Assembly (NCBI RefSeq): GCF_013167895.1
Contig: NZ_BLWC01000001.1
Coordinates: 4,650,001-4,714,000, forward strand
From: Streptomyces fulvorobeus
GTDB lineage: Bacteria; Actinomycetota; Actinomycetes; Streptomycetales; Streptomycetaceae
Direction of reading: 5' to 3'
DNA: 64,000 nt
The notes beneath the pieces are model-generated. The model was not told where the DNA came from and did no database searches. It worked only from the letters and a program-made list of their open reading frames with translations. Made by a program: the position numbers and the translations under genes. This document shows positions 9,881-19,107 of this stretch, piece after piece (position 1 is the first letter of the stretch; each line of letters begins with the position of its first letter).

Positions 9881-9953
9881 GCCCCCGTTGTGTAGCGGCC
9901 TAGCACGCTGCCCTCTCACGGCAGTAGCGCCGGTTCGAATCCGGTCGGGGGTA
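9881..9953 (+). tRNA. tRNA-Glu (CTC), copy 3
   Basis: Identical to the other two tRNA-Glu genes. It ends the cluster, 18 bp before a hairpin followed by T residues. Confidence 0.96.
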
Positions 9954-9970
9954 CAACAGCCCGAAAGGAC

Positions 9971-10000
9971 AAGGCCCTTCACTTCGGTGGAGGGCTTTTT
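9971..10000 (+). terminator. Terminator of the tRNA cluster
   Basis: A hairpin with a TTCG loop (AAGGCCCTTCAC / GTGGAGGGCTT, with one mismatch) running into TTTTT at 9996-10000. This is one of the few terminators here with a real U tract. The remaining 114 bp to ndgR hold no recognisable element. Confidence 0.8.
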
Positions 10001-10114
10001 CCGTATGGCGCCCGGGGTGGTCGCGGAGGCGACCGGCGAGCGGGGCGAAAGGACCGGTCGGGCCGCCGCGGCGCTGGGGCGGCCTTCACGTGGGACGTGG
10101 GGGAGTGCTCCGCG

Positions 10115-10831
10115 TCAGCCCGTACGGCGCAGGGCCTCGCTCAGCCGGGCGGCCGAGTCGATGACGGCCTGGGCGTGCATCCGGCCGGGGTGGCGGGTCA
10201 GCCGCTCGATGGGACCGGAGACCGACACGGCGGCGACCACCCGGTTCGAGGGGCCCCGCACCGGCGCCGAGACCGAGGCGACGCCCGGTTCCCGCTCGCC
10301 GATCGACTGGGCCCAGCCCCGGCGGCGTACGCCGGAGAGTGCCGTCGCCGTGAACCGGGCGCCCTGGAGGCCGCGGTGCAGACGCTCCGGCTCCTCCCAC
10401 GCCATCAGGATCTGGGCCGACGAACCGGCCTTCATGGTGAGCGTGGAGCCGACCGGCACGGTGTCCCGCAGTCCGGACAGCCGTTCCGCCGCTGCCACGC
10501 AGATCCGCATGTCGCCCTGCCTGCGGTAGAGCTGCGCGCTCTCTCCCGTGATGTCGCGCAGGTGCGTGAGCACCGGCCCGGCCGTCGCGAGCAGGCGGTC
10601 CTCGCCGGCCGCGGCCGAGAGTTCCGAGAGCCGGGGGCCGAGAATGAAGCGGCCCTGCATGTCCCTCGCCACCATGCGGTGGTGTTCCAGTGCCACGGCC
10701 AGCCGGTGAGCCGTGGGTCGTGCGAGCCCGGTCGCCGCGACCAGCCCGGCGAGGGTGGCCGGACCGGACTCCAGGGCGCTCAGTACCAGAGCCGCCTTGT
10801 CGAGAACGCCGACGCCGCTAGAGTTGTCCAT
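10115..10831 (-). CDS. ndgR: IclR-family regulator NdgR
   Basis: A 238-residue IclR-type regulator. An N-terminal winged helix (LVAATGLARPTAHRLAVAL, about residues 30-48) is followed by the IclR effector domain with SAPVRGPSNRVVAAVSVSGP. ATG 10831 (MDNSSGVGVLDKA) gives the usual length. In S. coelicolor the orthologue lies divergent from leuCD, controls leucine and other amino-acid genes and affects growth on different nitrogen sources. The same divergent arrangement here supports the name. It probably binds the 174-bp region between the two genes and may regulate itself. Confidence 0.93.
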   Translation of the reverse strand: MDNSSGVGVLDKAALVLSALESGPATLAGLVAATGLARPTAHRLAVALEHHRMVARDMQGRFILGPRLSELSAAAGEDRLLATAGPVLTHLRDITGESAQLYRRQGDMRICVAAAERLSGLRDTVPVGSTLTMKAGSSAQILMAWEEPERLHRGLQGARFTATALSGVRRRGWAQSIGEREPGVASVSAPVRGPSNRVVAAVSVSGPIERLTRHPGRMHAQAVIDSAARLSEALRRTG

Positions 10832-10861
10832 ACGACGATACTCGCGTCTCACTCTGTGAAA

Positions 10862-10890
10862 CGCAAGTTCAATTTCCGGCGGAAGTTGCG
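10862..10890. promoter_or_regulatory. Candidate NdgR operator between ndgR and leuC
   Basis: Two overlapping dyads lie between the divergent genes: CGCAAGTTC (10862-10870) with GAAGTTGCG (10882-10890), one mismatch, and the perfect TTCCG-G-CGGAA (10874-10884). IclR proteins bind short imperfect palindromes in this position. That NdgR uses this site is inference. Confidence 0.45.
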
Positions 10891-11005
10891 AACCTGTACG
10901 GGCGGCCACACAACGGCCCGTAGCCACCGCCCCGCACGGGGGTCCGGACGGTGACGCACCGAATCTCTAGTTGGGCCGGCGAAGACGCCGGCCGGAGGGA
11001 AAGCG

Positions 11006-12433
11006 ATGGGTAGGACACTCGCGGAGAAGGTCTGGGACGACCACGTCGTCCGGCGCGCGGAGGGCGAGCCCGACCTTCTCTTCATCGATCTGCACCTGCT
11101 GCACGAGGTGACCAGCCCGCAGGCGTTCGACGGCCTCCGGCAGGCCGGACGCCCGGTGCGGCGCCTCGACCTCACCATCGCCACCGAGGACCACAACACC
11201 CCGACCCTCGACATCGACAAGCCGATCGCCGACCCGGTCTCCCGCGTGCAGCTGGAGACCCTGCGCAAGAACTGCGCGGACTTCGGCGTCCGGCTGCACC
11301 CGCTGGGCGACGTGGAGCAGGGCGTCGTGCACGTGGTCGGCCCCCAGCTCGGTCTCACCCAGCCCGGCACCACCGTGGTCTGCGGCGACTCCCACACCTC
11401 CACGCACGGTGCGTTCGGCGCGCTGGCCTTCGGCATCGGCACCAGCCAGGTCGAACACGTGCTGGCCACCCAGACCCTCCCGCTGGCCCGCCCGAAGACC
11501 ATGGCGATCACCGTCGAGGGCGAACTGCCCGCCACCGTCACGGCCAAGGACCTGATCCTGGCGATCATCGCCCGGATCGGCACCGGCGGCGGACAGGGTT
11601 ACATCCTCGAATACCGCGGCCCGGCCATCGAGAAGCTCTCGATGGAGGCCCGGATGACCATCTGCAACATGTCGATCGAGGCCGGCGCCCGCGCCGGGAT
11701 GATCGCGCCGGACCGAACGACGTTCGACTACCTCCAGGGCCGTGACCACGCGCCCGTGGGCGAGGAGTGGGACGCGGCCGTCGCGTACTGGAAGACCCTG
11801 CGCACCGACGACGACGCCGTCTTCGACGCGGAGGTCGTCATCGACGCCACCGAACTGGCGCCGTTCGTCACCTGGGGCACCAACCCCGGCCAGGGCGCGC
11901 CCCTGTCGGCCGACGTCCCCGACCCCGCCTCGTACGAGGACGCCTCGGAGCGGCACGCCGCCGAAAAGGCCCTGGAGTACATGGGGTTGACCGCCGGGCA
12001 GCGGCTGCGGGACATCAGGGTCGACACCGTCTTCGTCGGTTCGTGCACCAACGGCCGTATCGAGGACCTGCGCAACGCGGCCTCAATCCTGGACGGCCGC
12101 AAAGTCGCCGACGGCGTACGGATGCTGGTGGTCCCGGGCTCCGTGCGGGTCGCCCTCCAGGCCGTGGAGGAGGGCCTGGACAAGGTCTTCACCGCCGCCG
12201 GAGCCGAATGGCGGCACGCGGGCTGCTCGATGTGCCTCGGTATGAACCCCGACCAGCTGGCCCCCGGCGAGCGCTCGGCGTCGACCTCGAACCGCAACTT
12301 CGAGGGCCGGCAGGGCAAGGGCGGCCGTACGCACCTGGTCTCCCCGCAGGTCGCCGCGGCCACCGCGGTACTGGGCCATCTGGCCTCGCCCGCCGATCTG
12401 TCCGATGCCCTCACGTCCGCCGGAGTCCGATAG
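11006..12433 (+). CDS. leuC: 3-isopropylmalate dehydratase large subunit
   Basis: A 475-residue aconitase-family subunit that, with LeuD, isomerises 2- to 3-isopropylmalate in leucine synthesis. Cysteine ligands for the 4Fe-4S cluster are visible in VFVGSCTNGRIEDLR and in CSMCLGMNPD, and SCTNGRIED also contributes to the active site. The start ATG 11006 follows GGAGGGAAAGCG. It lies two bases before leuD and is therefore translated together with it. Control by NdgR from the divergent promoter region is likely. Confidence 0.97.
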   Translation: MGRTLAEKVWDDHVVRRAEGEPDLLFIDLHLLHEVTSPQAFDGLRQAGRPVRRLDLTIATEDHNTPTLDIDKPIADPVSRVQLETLRKNCADFGVRLHPLGDVEQGVVHVVGPQLGLTQPGTTVVCGDSHTSTHGAFGALAFGIGTSQVEHVLATQTLPLARPKTMAITVEGELPATVTAKDLILAIIARIGTGGGQGYILEYRGPAIEKLSMEARMTICNMSIEAGARAGMIAPDRTTFDYLQGRDHAPVGEEWDAAVAYWKTLRTDDDAVFDAEVVIDATELAPFVTWGTNPGQGAPLSADVPDPASYEDASERHAAEKALEYMGLTAGQRLRDIRVDTVFVGSCTNGRIEDLRNAASILDGRKVADGVRMLVVPGSVRVALQAVEEGLDKVFTAAGAEWRHAGCSMCLGMNPDQLAPGERSASTSNRNFEGRQGKGGRTHLVSPQVAAATAVLGHLASPADLSDALTSAGVR

Positions 12434-12435
12434 CC

Positions 12436-13029
12436 ATGGAAGCATTCACCGCACACACCGGCCGGGCCGTCCCGCTGCGCCGCAGCAACGTCGACACCGA
12501 CCAGATCATCCCCGCCCACTGGCTGAAGAAGGTCACCAGGGACGGCTTCGAGGACGGCCTCTTCGAGGCGTGGCGCAAGGACGCGGACTTCGTCCTCAAC
12601 CGTCCCGAGCGGGCGGGCGCCTCGGTCCTGGTGGCGGGTCCGGACTTCGGTACCGGCTCCTCGCGCGAGCACGCCGTCTGGGCGCTGCAGAACTTCGGCT
12701 TCAAGACGGTCATCTCCTCCCGGTTCGCCGACATCTTCCGCGGCAACTCGCTGAAGAACGGCCTGCTGACCGTGGTGCTCGACCAGAGGGTCGTGGACAC
12801 GCTGTGGGAGCTGACGGAGGCCGACCCGACCGCCGAGATCACCGTGGACCTGGCGAAGCGACAGGTTCTCGCCGAGGGCATCACGGCCGACTTCGAGCTC
12901 GACGAGAACGCCCGCTGGCGGCTCATGAACGGCCTCGACGACATCAGCCTCACCCTTCAGAACGAAGCGGACATCGCGACGTACGAAGCGGCGAGGCCGT
13001 CGCACAAGCCGCGTACGATTCAGGTCTGA
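12436..13029 (+). CDS. leuD: 3-isopropylmalate dehydratase small subunit
   Basis: A 197-residue swivel-domain subunit of isopropylmalate isomerase. The family motif GPDFGTGSSREHAVW is at about residue 70, and NVDTDQIIP near the N-terminus is also typical. Its ATG lies two bases after the leuC stop. A TTCG hairpin closes the operon 20 bp downstream. Confidence 0.97.
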   Translation: MEAFTAHTGRAVPLRRSNVDTDQIIPAHWLKKVTRDGFEDGLFEAWRKDADFVLNRPERAGASVLVAGPDFGTGSSREHAVWALQNFGFKTVISSRFADIFRGNSLKNGLLTVVLDQRVVDTLWELTEADPTAEITVDLAKRQVLAEGITADFELDENARWRLMNGLDDISLTLQNEADIATYEAARPSHKPRTIQV

Positions 13030-13048
13030 GCAGCGCTTTTCCAGGACC

Positions 13049-13076
13049 GCGCCCCCTGCCTTCGGGCAGGGGGCGC
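13049..13076 (+). terminator. Terminator of leuCD
   Basis: A perfect 12-bp stem (13049-13060 with 13065-13076) with a TTCG tetraloop, directly after leuD. Confidence 0.8.
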
Positions 13077-13133
13077 AGTCGCTTGTTGAGACCCCGTCGG
13101 GCGACAACTCGCCCCAGATGGCACAATCGGTGC

Positions 13134-13361
13134 ATGGAACGCGACAGCCAACTCAAGCTCTATGGCCAAGTCGCCGACCGATTGAAGGAAGCGCACTCAG
13201 TGGTGCGCGCACTGCAAGTCCCGGAGGGCGTACGGATGGCGCTCTCCCGGAAGCTGCTGGTCATCACGGCCGCGGCGAAACACGATCTCCCGGATGCGGC
13301 ACGGCGTCTGGACCGGTTGATGAAGGACCTCGATGAGGGCCGATTCCCCGAAGGTGACTGA
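13134..13361 (+). CDS. Small helical protein, unknown function
   Basis: A 75-residue soluble protein, apparently all helical, starting MERDSQLKLYGQ, with the basic/hydrophobic core RMALSRKLLVITAAAKHDL and an acidic C-terminus. I do not recognise a family with a known role. A gene of this kind lies between leuD and hupS in other streptomycetes. It starts at ATG 13134 without a clear ribosome-binding site, which suggests leaderless or poorly translated mRNA. It ends about 64 bp before the candidate hupS promoter. Confidence 0.75.
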   Translation: MERDSQLKLYGQVADRLKEAHSVVRALQVPEGVRMALSRKLLVITAAAKHDLPDAARRLDRLMKDLDEGRFPEGD

Positions 13362-13424
13362 CTCTGCGGAACTGCGCAGTGGTCGACTTCGTTGCGGCAC
13401 TAGGGTGATTAGCCCGTTTCGTGT

Positions 13425-13453
13425 TTGATTTGCGGTATATATCTGCCTAACGT
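13425..13453 (+). promoter_or_regulatory. Candidate hupS promoter
   Basis: TTGATT (13425-13430), a 17-bp spacer and TAACGT (13448-13453) resemble a vegetative promoter, 52 bp upstream of the hupS GTG. The surrounding stretch is unusually AT-rich for this window. Confidence 0.45.
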
Positions 13454-13504
13454 GCGAAAAAGCTTGAACACTTTCGTTCTGGCAATGTCTCCGAAGGGGA
13501 AGAC

Positions 13505-14197
13505 GTGAACAAGGCGCAGCTCGTAGAAGCGATTGCCGACAAGGTCGGCGGCCGCCAGCAGGCCGCAGACGCCGTAGACGCGGTACTCGACGCGATCGTC
13601 CGTGCGGTCGTCGCCGGGGACCGTGTCTCGGTCACCGGCTTCGGCTCGTTCGAGAAGGTCGACCGCCCCGCCCGCTACGCCCGCAACCCGCAGACGGGTG
13701 AGCGCGTGCGGGTCAAGAAGACGTCCGTGCCCCGTTTCCGTGCGGGGCAGGGCTTCAAGGACCTGGTGAGCGGCTCGAAGAAGCTCCCCAAGAACGACGT
13801 GGCGGTGAAGAAGGCGCCCAAGGGCAGCCTCTCGGGCGGATCTTCCACCCGTACGACGGCGAAGGCCGCGGCCAAGAAGGCCACCGCCAAGAAGGCCGTG
13901 GCGACCAAGAAGGCCACGGCGAGCGCGAAGAAGGCCGTGCCGGCGGCGAAGAAGACCACGGCCACCGTCAAGAAGGCCACGTCGGCGGCGAAGAAGACCA
14001 CCGCCACCGCGACCGCCAAGAAGGCCACGCCCGCCAAGCAGGCCGCCGCTCCGGCGAAGAAGGCGACTCCGGCGAAGAAGGCCGCCGTCGCCAGCAAGAC
14101 CGCGCCCGCCAAGAAGACCACGGCGAAGAAGGCGCCCGCGAAGAAGACCACGGCGCGCACCACCACGGCCAAGAAGGCCACTGCACGCAAGAAGTGA
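13505..14197 (+). CDS. hupS: HU-family nucleoid protein HupS with Lys/Ala-rich tail
   Basis: A 230-residue histone-like protein. Residues 1-95 form a normal HU domain (MNKAQLVEAIADKVGG and the DNA-binding arm FGSFEKVDRPARYARNPQTGE). The rest is a low-complexity tail built of about 20 AKK/TAKKA-type units resembling histone H1. Two-domain HU proteins of this type are characteristic of actinobacteria. In Streptomyces HupS is enriched in spores, where it compacts the nucleoid. The GTG start follows AAGGGGAAGAC. Confidence 0.95.
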   Translation: MNKAQLVEAIADKVGGRQQAADAVDAVLDAIVRAVVAGDRVSVTGFGSFEKVDRPARYARNPQTGERVRVKKTSVPRFRAGQGFKDLVSGSKKLPKNDVAVKKAPKGSLSGGSSTRTTAKAAAKKATAKKAVATKKATASAKKAVPAAKKTTATVKKATSAAKKTTATATAKKATPAKQAAAPAKKATPAKKAAVASKTAPAKKTTAKKAPAKKTTARTTTAKKATARKK

Positions 14198-14229
14198 GAA
14201 CGGGCAGCACCCGTTCCTCCACACGCGCC

Positions 14230-14259
14230 GGGCCGGGCTCCCCCTGGGGAGCCCGGCCC
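14230..14259. terminator. Bidirectional terminator between hupS and the CSD-like gene
   Basis: A perfect inverted repeat of about 14 bp (14230-14243 with 14246-14259) between two convergent genes. Confidence 0.75.
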
Positions 14260-14277
14260 GCGGGCTTCGCGTACGGA

Positions 14278-14481
14278 TCAGAACGTCTGGAGCGTCACCA
14301 GGCTGATCCGCGGCGGGACTCCCTCACCGCTCACCTCGATCCGCACCCGCTGCCCCGGACGCAGCAGCCGCAGCCCGCCGGCGTCGAAGGCCGGGGCGTC
14401 GAACTCCATCGGGGTGCCGTCGTCGAGAAGCACACTGCCGGTGCGGGTCTCGGAGTCGTACGTGTACGCGGTCGCCTGCAT
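14278..14481 (-). CDS. Small beta-rich protein resembling a cold-shock (OB) fold
   Basis: A 67-residue protein (MQATAYTYDSETRTGSVLLD...) with alternating hydrophobic strands and the segment LRPGQRVRIEV near the end, reminiscent of cold-shock/OB domains, though the RNP motifs are weak. The function is unknown. ATG 14481 is used because the longer upstream reading frame overlaps the end of cofC and looks non-coding. The gene ends ten bases before cofC begins to be read, in the same direction, so the two may be cotranscribed. Confidence 0.7.
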   Translation of the reverse strand: MQATAYTYDSETRTGSVLLDDGTPMEFDAPAFDAGGLRLLRPGQRVRIEVSGEGVPPRISLVTLQTF

Positions 14482-14491
14482 GAGCGGCAGC

Positions 14492-15157
14492 CTATCGGTC
14501 TCCCACACGGCCGGCCGAAGCGCACAGCCCCGCGGTGTGCGGGCCGACGCCCAGGGCCAGCGCCACCCGCAGATCCTCACCGGTGTCCACGTCCCGGCGG
14601 ACCGAGTCGAGCCCCGGCAGCGTTATCTCCGCGGCGCCCGAAGCCAGGTGCCGGGCCCGCGAAGGCCCGCCGAAAGCCGGGCGCAATTCCGCACCTGGCG
14701 AGGCCGACAGAAATGTCGTACCGATTCCCGCCGCATCCGTGACGAACGCACGGGGAAAAGCGCTGGAGAAATCGAGTACGCGAGCCAGTTCCTCGGGGCG
14801 GAGCGCGGGAAGATCCGCGTTGAGCGCGGCCACCGCCGCACCGGCCCGCCGCGCACGCACCGCACGCGCCCCGTGGACCAGCGCCGCGTTGAGTCCGGCC
14901 GCCGGCGAGTCCGGGACGATGTCCGCCCCCAGCGCCGAGAGCTCCTCCCCGGCCAGCGGATCGTCCGTGACGACCAACACATCCCGCACCGCCGGGCAGG
15001 CCAGCGCCGCGGCCACCGTGTCCTGGGCGAACGCCAGGGCGAGGCGAGGTCTGAGCGCCTCCCCGGCCGTCCGCCCCAGCCTGCTCTTGGCGCGCGCGAG
15101 CGGTTTCAGCGGGACGACCAGGGACCAGGGCCCTGTCAGGTCGGTGTTCGTGGCCAT
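14492..15157 (-). CDS. cofC: 2-phospho-L-lactate / phosphoenolpyruvate guanylyltransferase
   Basis: A 221-residue CofC/FbiD-type nucleotidyltransferase. It has the N-terminal sugar-nucleotidyltransferase-like segment VVPLKPLARAKSRL, the VVTDDP strand, ALNADLPALRP, and near the C-terminus DVDTGEDLRVAL. It transfers GMP to phosphoenolpyruvate (or phospholactate) as the first step in making the side chain of coenzyme F420. The start ATG 15157 follows GGAGGGGG. The other F420 genes are not in this window. Confidence 0.9.
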   Translation of the reverse strand: MATNTDLTGPWSLVVPLKPLARAKSRLGRTAGEALRPRLALAFAQDTVAAALACPAVRDVLVVTDDPLAGEELSALGADIVPDSPAAGLNAALVHGARAVRARRAGAAVAALNADLPALRPEELARVLDFSSAFPRAFVTDAAGIGTTFLSASPGAELRPAFGGPSRARHLASGAAEITLPGLDSVRRDVDTGEDLRVALALGVGPHTAGLCASAGRVGDR

Positions 15158-15324
15158 CTCCCCCTCCGTACACATCGCCGCTCATTCTCGCCTGCCGGTG
15201 TGACAACCCGGAGGTCCGGTCGGCAGGGCGGGGCGTACGGTGTTCCCGACAGAGCAGGGACCTGGGGCGCGACTTGGCCGTCAACAGCCAGGCAGCAGGT
15301 CAGGTCCTAGAGGAAGGTGTCCGA

Positions 15325-16077
15325 GTGTCCCGCCGCAGAATCGGCTTCTGGTACCGCCTGGCGGCGGTCATCGCAAAGCCGCCACTGGTGGTCCTGTTCA
15401 AGCGCGACTGGCGGGGAATGGAACACATTCCGGCCGAGGGCGGATTCATCACCGCGGTCAACCACAATTCCTACCTGGACCCGCTTTCGTACGGACATTT
15501 CCAGTACAACACCGGCCGGGTGCCGCGGCTGCTGGCGAAGGCGGGGCTGTTCAGCACTCCTTTCGTGGGCATGATGCTGCGCGGAACGGGACAGATTCCG
15601 GTCTACCGCGAGACGACCGACGCGCTGGACGCCTTCCGCGCCGCCGTCGACGCGATCGAGCGGGGCGAATGCGTCGCCTTCTACCCCGAGGGCACGCTCA
15701 CCCGTGACCCCGGCATGTGGCCGATGGCGGGCAAGACCGGCGCCGCCAGGGTCGCCCTGCTGACCCGGGCGCCCGTCATCCCCGTGGCCCAGTGGGGCGC
15801 CAACCTCGCGATGCCGCCGTACGCCACGCGGCACAGGTTCAGCTTCTTCCCCCGCAAGACCCTCCAGGTGTACGCCGGTCCGCCGGTGGACCTCCACCGG
15901 TTCTACGGCCTGGAGCCCACCCCCGAGGTCCTGCGCGAGGCGACCGAGGCCATCATGGCCGCGATCACCGCCCAGCTGGAGACCGTGCGGGGCGAGAAGG
16001 CACCGGCCGAGCTCTACGATCACCGCAAGGCCCGCGCCGAGCAACGGCGCAGGGCAGAGGGAAAGGGAACCACGTGA
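15325..16077 (+). CDS. Lysophospholipid acyltransferase family protein
   Basis: A 250-residue PlsC-type 1-acylglycerol-3-phosphate acyltransferase. It shows the catalytic HX4D motif in NHNSYLD (about residue 48), then YPEGT (about 118), with a hydrophobic N-terminal segment that should associate with the membrane. GTG 15325 with AGAGGAAGG upstream is preferred over an in-frame start 51 bases earlier. The stop overlaps the gpsA start (GTGA), so the two are coupled. Together they would provide glycerol-3-phosphate and acylate its derivatives. Confidence 0.9.
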   Translation: MSRRRIGFWYRLAAVIAKPPLVVLFKRDWRGMEHIPAEGGFITAVNHNSYLDPLSYGHFQYNTGRVPRLLAKAGLFSTPFVGMMLRGTGQIPVYRETTDALDAFRAAVDAIERGECVAFYPEGTLTRDPGMWPMAGKTGAARVALLTRAPVIPVAQWGANLAMPPYATRHRFSFFPRKTLQVYAGPPVDLHRFYGLEPTPEVLREATEAIMAAITAQLETVRGEKAPAELYDHRKARAEQRRRAEGKGTT

Positions 16078-17084
16078 CGCACCCCGCCAGGGCAGCCGTC
16101 TTCGGAACCGGCTCATGGGGTACGGCCTTCGCCATGGTCCTCGCCGACGCGGGCTGCGACGTCACCCTCTGGGGCCGTCGCGCGGAGGTCACCGACGCCA
16201 TCAACACGACCCGCAGCAACCCCGACTACCTGCCGGGAATCGAACTCCCCGCCTCGGTGCGGGCCACCACCGACCCCGCCGAAGCCCTGCGCGGCGCCGA
16301 CTTCGCCGTCCTCGTCGTGCCCTCGCAGACCCTGCGCGCCAACCTCGCCGCCTGGGCCCCGCACATCGGACCCGGCACGGTGCTCGTCTCGCTGATGAAG
16401 GGCGTCGAACTCGGCACCGCCAAGCGGATGAGCGAGGTCATCGCCGACGTCACGGGGGTCACCGCGGACCGCATCGCCGTCGTCACCGGCCCCAACCTCG
16501 CCAAGGAGATCGCCGAGCGCCGCCCCGCCGCGGCCGTCGTCGCCTGCCAGGACGAGTCCGTGGCCCAGCGCCTCCAGGCCGCCTGCCACACCCCGTACTT
16601 CCGCCCGTACACCAACACCGACATGGTCGGCTGCGAGCTCGGCGGTGCCGTCAAGAACGTCATCGGCCTCGCCGTCGGCATCGCGGACGGCATGGGCCTC
16701 GGTGACAACGCCAAGGGCTCCCTCATCACACGCGGCCTCGCCGAGACCACCCGTCTGGGCCTGGCCATGGGAGCCGACCCGCTCACCTTCTCCGGCCTCG
16801 CCGGCCTCGGCGACCTGGTGGCGACCTGCTCCTCCCCGCTCTCGCGCAACCACACCTTCGGCACCAACCTCGGCCGCGGGATGACGCTCCAGGAGGCGAT
16901 CGCCGCCACCAGGCAGACCGCCGAGGGCGTCAAGTCCTGCGAGTCGGTGCTCGATCTGGCACGCCGGCACGGGGTCGACATGCCCCTCACCGAAACGGTC
17001 GTCGGGATCGTCCACGAGGGCAAACCGCCGGTCGTCGCGCTCAAGGAGCTGATGGCGCGCAGCGCCAAGCCCGAGCGGCACTGA
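16074..17084 (+). CDS. gpsA: NAD(P)H-dependent glycerol-3-phosphate dehydrogenase
   Basis: A 336-residue enzyme that reduces dihydroxyacetone phosphate to sn-glycerol-3-phosphate for phospholipids. The nucleotide-binding GTGSWGTA is at about residues 10-17. The catalytic lysine lies in GGAVKNVIGLAVGIADG, and SGLAGLGDLVATC follows. Its GTG overlaps the stop of the acyltransferase gene. The length matches the family. Confidence 0.97.
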   Translation: MTHPARAAVFGTGSWGTAFAMVLADAGCDVTLWGRRAEVTDAINTTRSNPDYLPGIELPASVRATTDPAEALRGADFAVLVVPSQTLRANLAAWAPHIGPGTVLVSLMKGVELGTAKRMSEVIADVTGVTADRIAVVTGPNLAKEIAERRPAAAVVACQDESVAQRLQAACHTPYFRPYTNTDMVGCELGGAVKNVIGLAVGIADGMGLGDNAKGSLITRGLAETTRLGLAMGADPLTFSGLAGLGDLVATCSSPLSRNHTFGTNLGRGMTLQEAIAATRQTAEGVKSCESVLDLARRHGVDMPLTETVVGIVHEGKPPVVALKELMARSAKPERH

Positions 17085-17160
17085 CCCCCTCGCCACGTGC
17101 CCGGCACGCCCCGTGCCTGCACTCCTCGGTCCGCAGGCCGCAGGGTACGCTCGTCGCGAT

Positions 17161-18333
<1,173 letters not shown>

Positions 18334-18367
18334 CGTTCCGCCGCGGCCGTCCGAAGACCCCCGTGGC

Positions 18368-18853
18368 CTACAGGCTCTCGGGGACCGTCTTGCGGACGGA
18401 CGCGGCGAACTCGGCGAGCGGCGTGATGTCGTGGGCGAACTCCCCGGGGAGCGTCACCTCCACATACGCCTTGCGGTACACGGTCGTGAACCGCGGACCG
18501 GCGCCCTCCCGCTGCTCCAGCAGCCATCGGACGCCGTCCGCGTCGATCCCCTCAGACTGGGCGTCCTCCATCTTCGCCGGCCGGGGGACGCCGCAGCGCA
18601 GTACGATCGCCCCGTCCCCCCATCCGGCCGTGAGGCCGGACTCCGGCTCGGGATCGCTCCGGTCCATTCCGGCGACGCTCTTCGGCAGTTCCCCGTGCAG
18701 CGCCTCGCAGTACGCGGCGGCCTCCGAAGACGGTGTGGGAACGGTGACCGATGGCTGGGCGTCGCCGGAGGAGCAGCCCGCCGCGGCCATGACGAGCACG
18801 GCGGCGGAGGGGGCGAGGAACAGCGAGGGGAGCCTGCGGCCGGTGTACATCAC
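18368..18853 (-). CDS. DUF3515 putative lipoprotein
   Basis: A 161-residue DUF3515 protein. The N-terminus is a lipoprotein signal with the lipobox-like VLVMAAAGC followed by SSGDAQ, so it is probably anchored on the outside of the membrane. The mature part has an AAYCEALHGELP segment with the second cysteine and a later LRCGVPRP, which could form a disulfide. The function is unknown. The start is GTG 18853 or the overlapping ATG 18850. It is convergent with ddl, 34 bp apart. Confidence 0.82.
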   Translation of the reverse strand: MMYTGRRLPSLFLAPSAAVLVMAAAGCSSGDAQPSVTVPTPSSEAAAYCEALHGELPKSVAGMDRSDPEPESGLTAGWGDGAIVLRCGVPRPAKMEDAQSEGIDADGVRWLLEQREGAGPRFTTVYRKAYVEVTLPGEFAHDITPLAEFAASVRKTVPESL

Positions 18854-18873
18854 CGGCCCAGCCTAGACGGGGG

Positions 18874-19107
18874 TCAGAGGTGGACGACCGGGCAGGTCAG
18901 GGTCCGCGTGATGCCGTCCACCTGCTGGACCCTGGCCACCACCATGCGGCCGAGTGCGTCGACGGTGTCGGCCTGTGCGCGCACGATCACGTCGTAGGGG
19001 CCTGTGACGTCCTCTGCCTGAATGACTCCCGGGATCTTCGCGATGGACTCGGCGACTGTCGACGCCTTGCCCACCTCTGTCTGGATGAGGATGTACGCCT
19101 GTACCAC
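18874..19107 (-). CDS. Stand-alone Lrp/AsnC ligand-binding (RAM) domain protein
   Basis: A 77-residue protein consisting only of the RAM domain of Lrp/AsnC regulators: VQAYILIQTEVGKA, then IPGVIQAEDVTGPYDVIVRAQAD and GITRTLTCPVV. No DNA-binding domain is present. Such proteins form oligomers that bind amino acids and may modulate full-length Lrp proteins. The GTG start at 19107 is preceded by TGGAGG. It is read ahead of the DUF3515 gene in the same direction, 20 bp apart, so they probably form an operon. Confidence 0.88.
   Translation of the reverse strand: MVQAYILIQTEVGKASTVAESIAKIPGVIQAEDVTGPYDVIVRAQADTVDALGRMVVARVQQVDGITRTLTCPVVHL

Larger units (their letters stand above)
9457..9954 (+). 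repeat. Duplicated tRNA-Gln/tRNA-Glu unit
   Basis: The stretches 9457-9620 and 9791-9954 are direct repeats of about 164 bp containing tRNA-Gln, an 18-bp spacer and tRNA-Glu. They differ only within the spacer (CGCAAAATCGC versus CGCAAGACCGC). A further lone tRNA-Glu (9706-9778) sits between them. Confidence 0.9.

Noticed and set aside
10824..10832. Single TTGTCCATA near the ndgR start
   Set aside because: One mismatch, no partner site, explained by the N-terminal codons of ndgR.
13837..14190. Repeat-rich region that could be a minisatellite
   Set aside because: It is the Lys/Ala-rich coding tail of hupS with varied codons, not a DNA repeat array.
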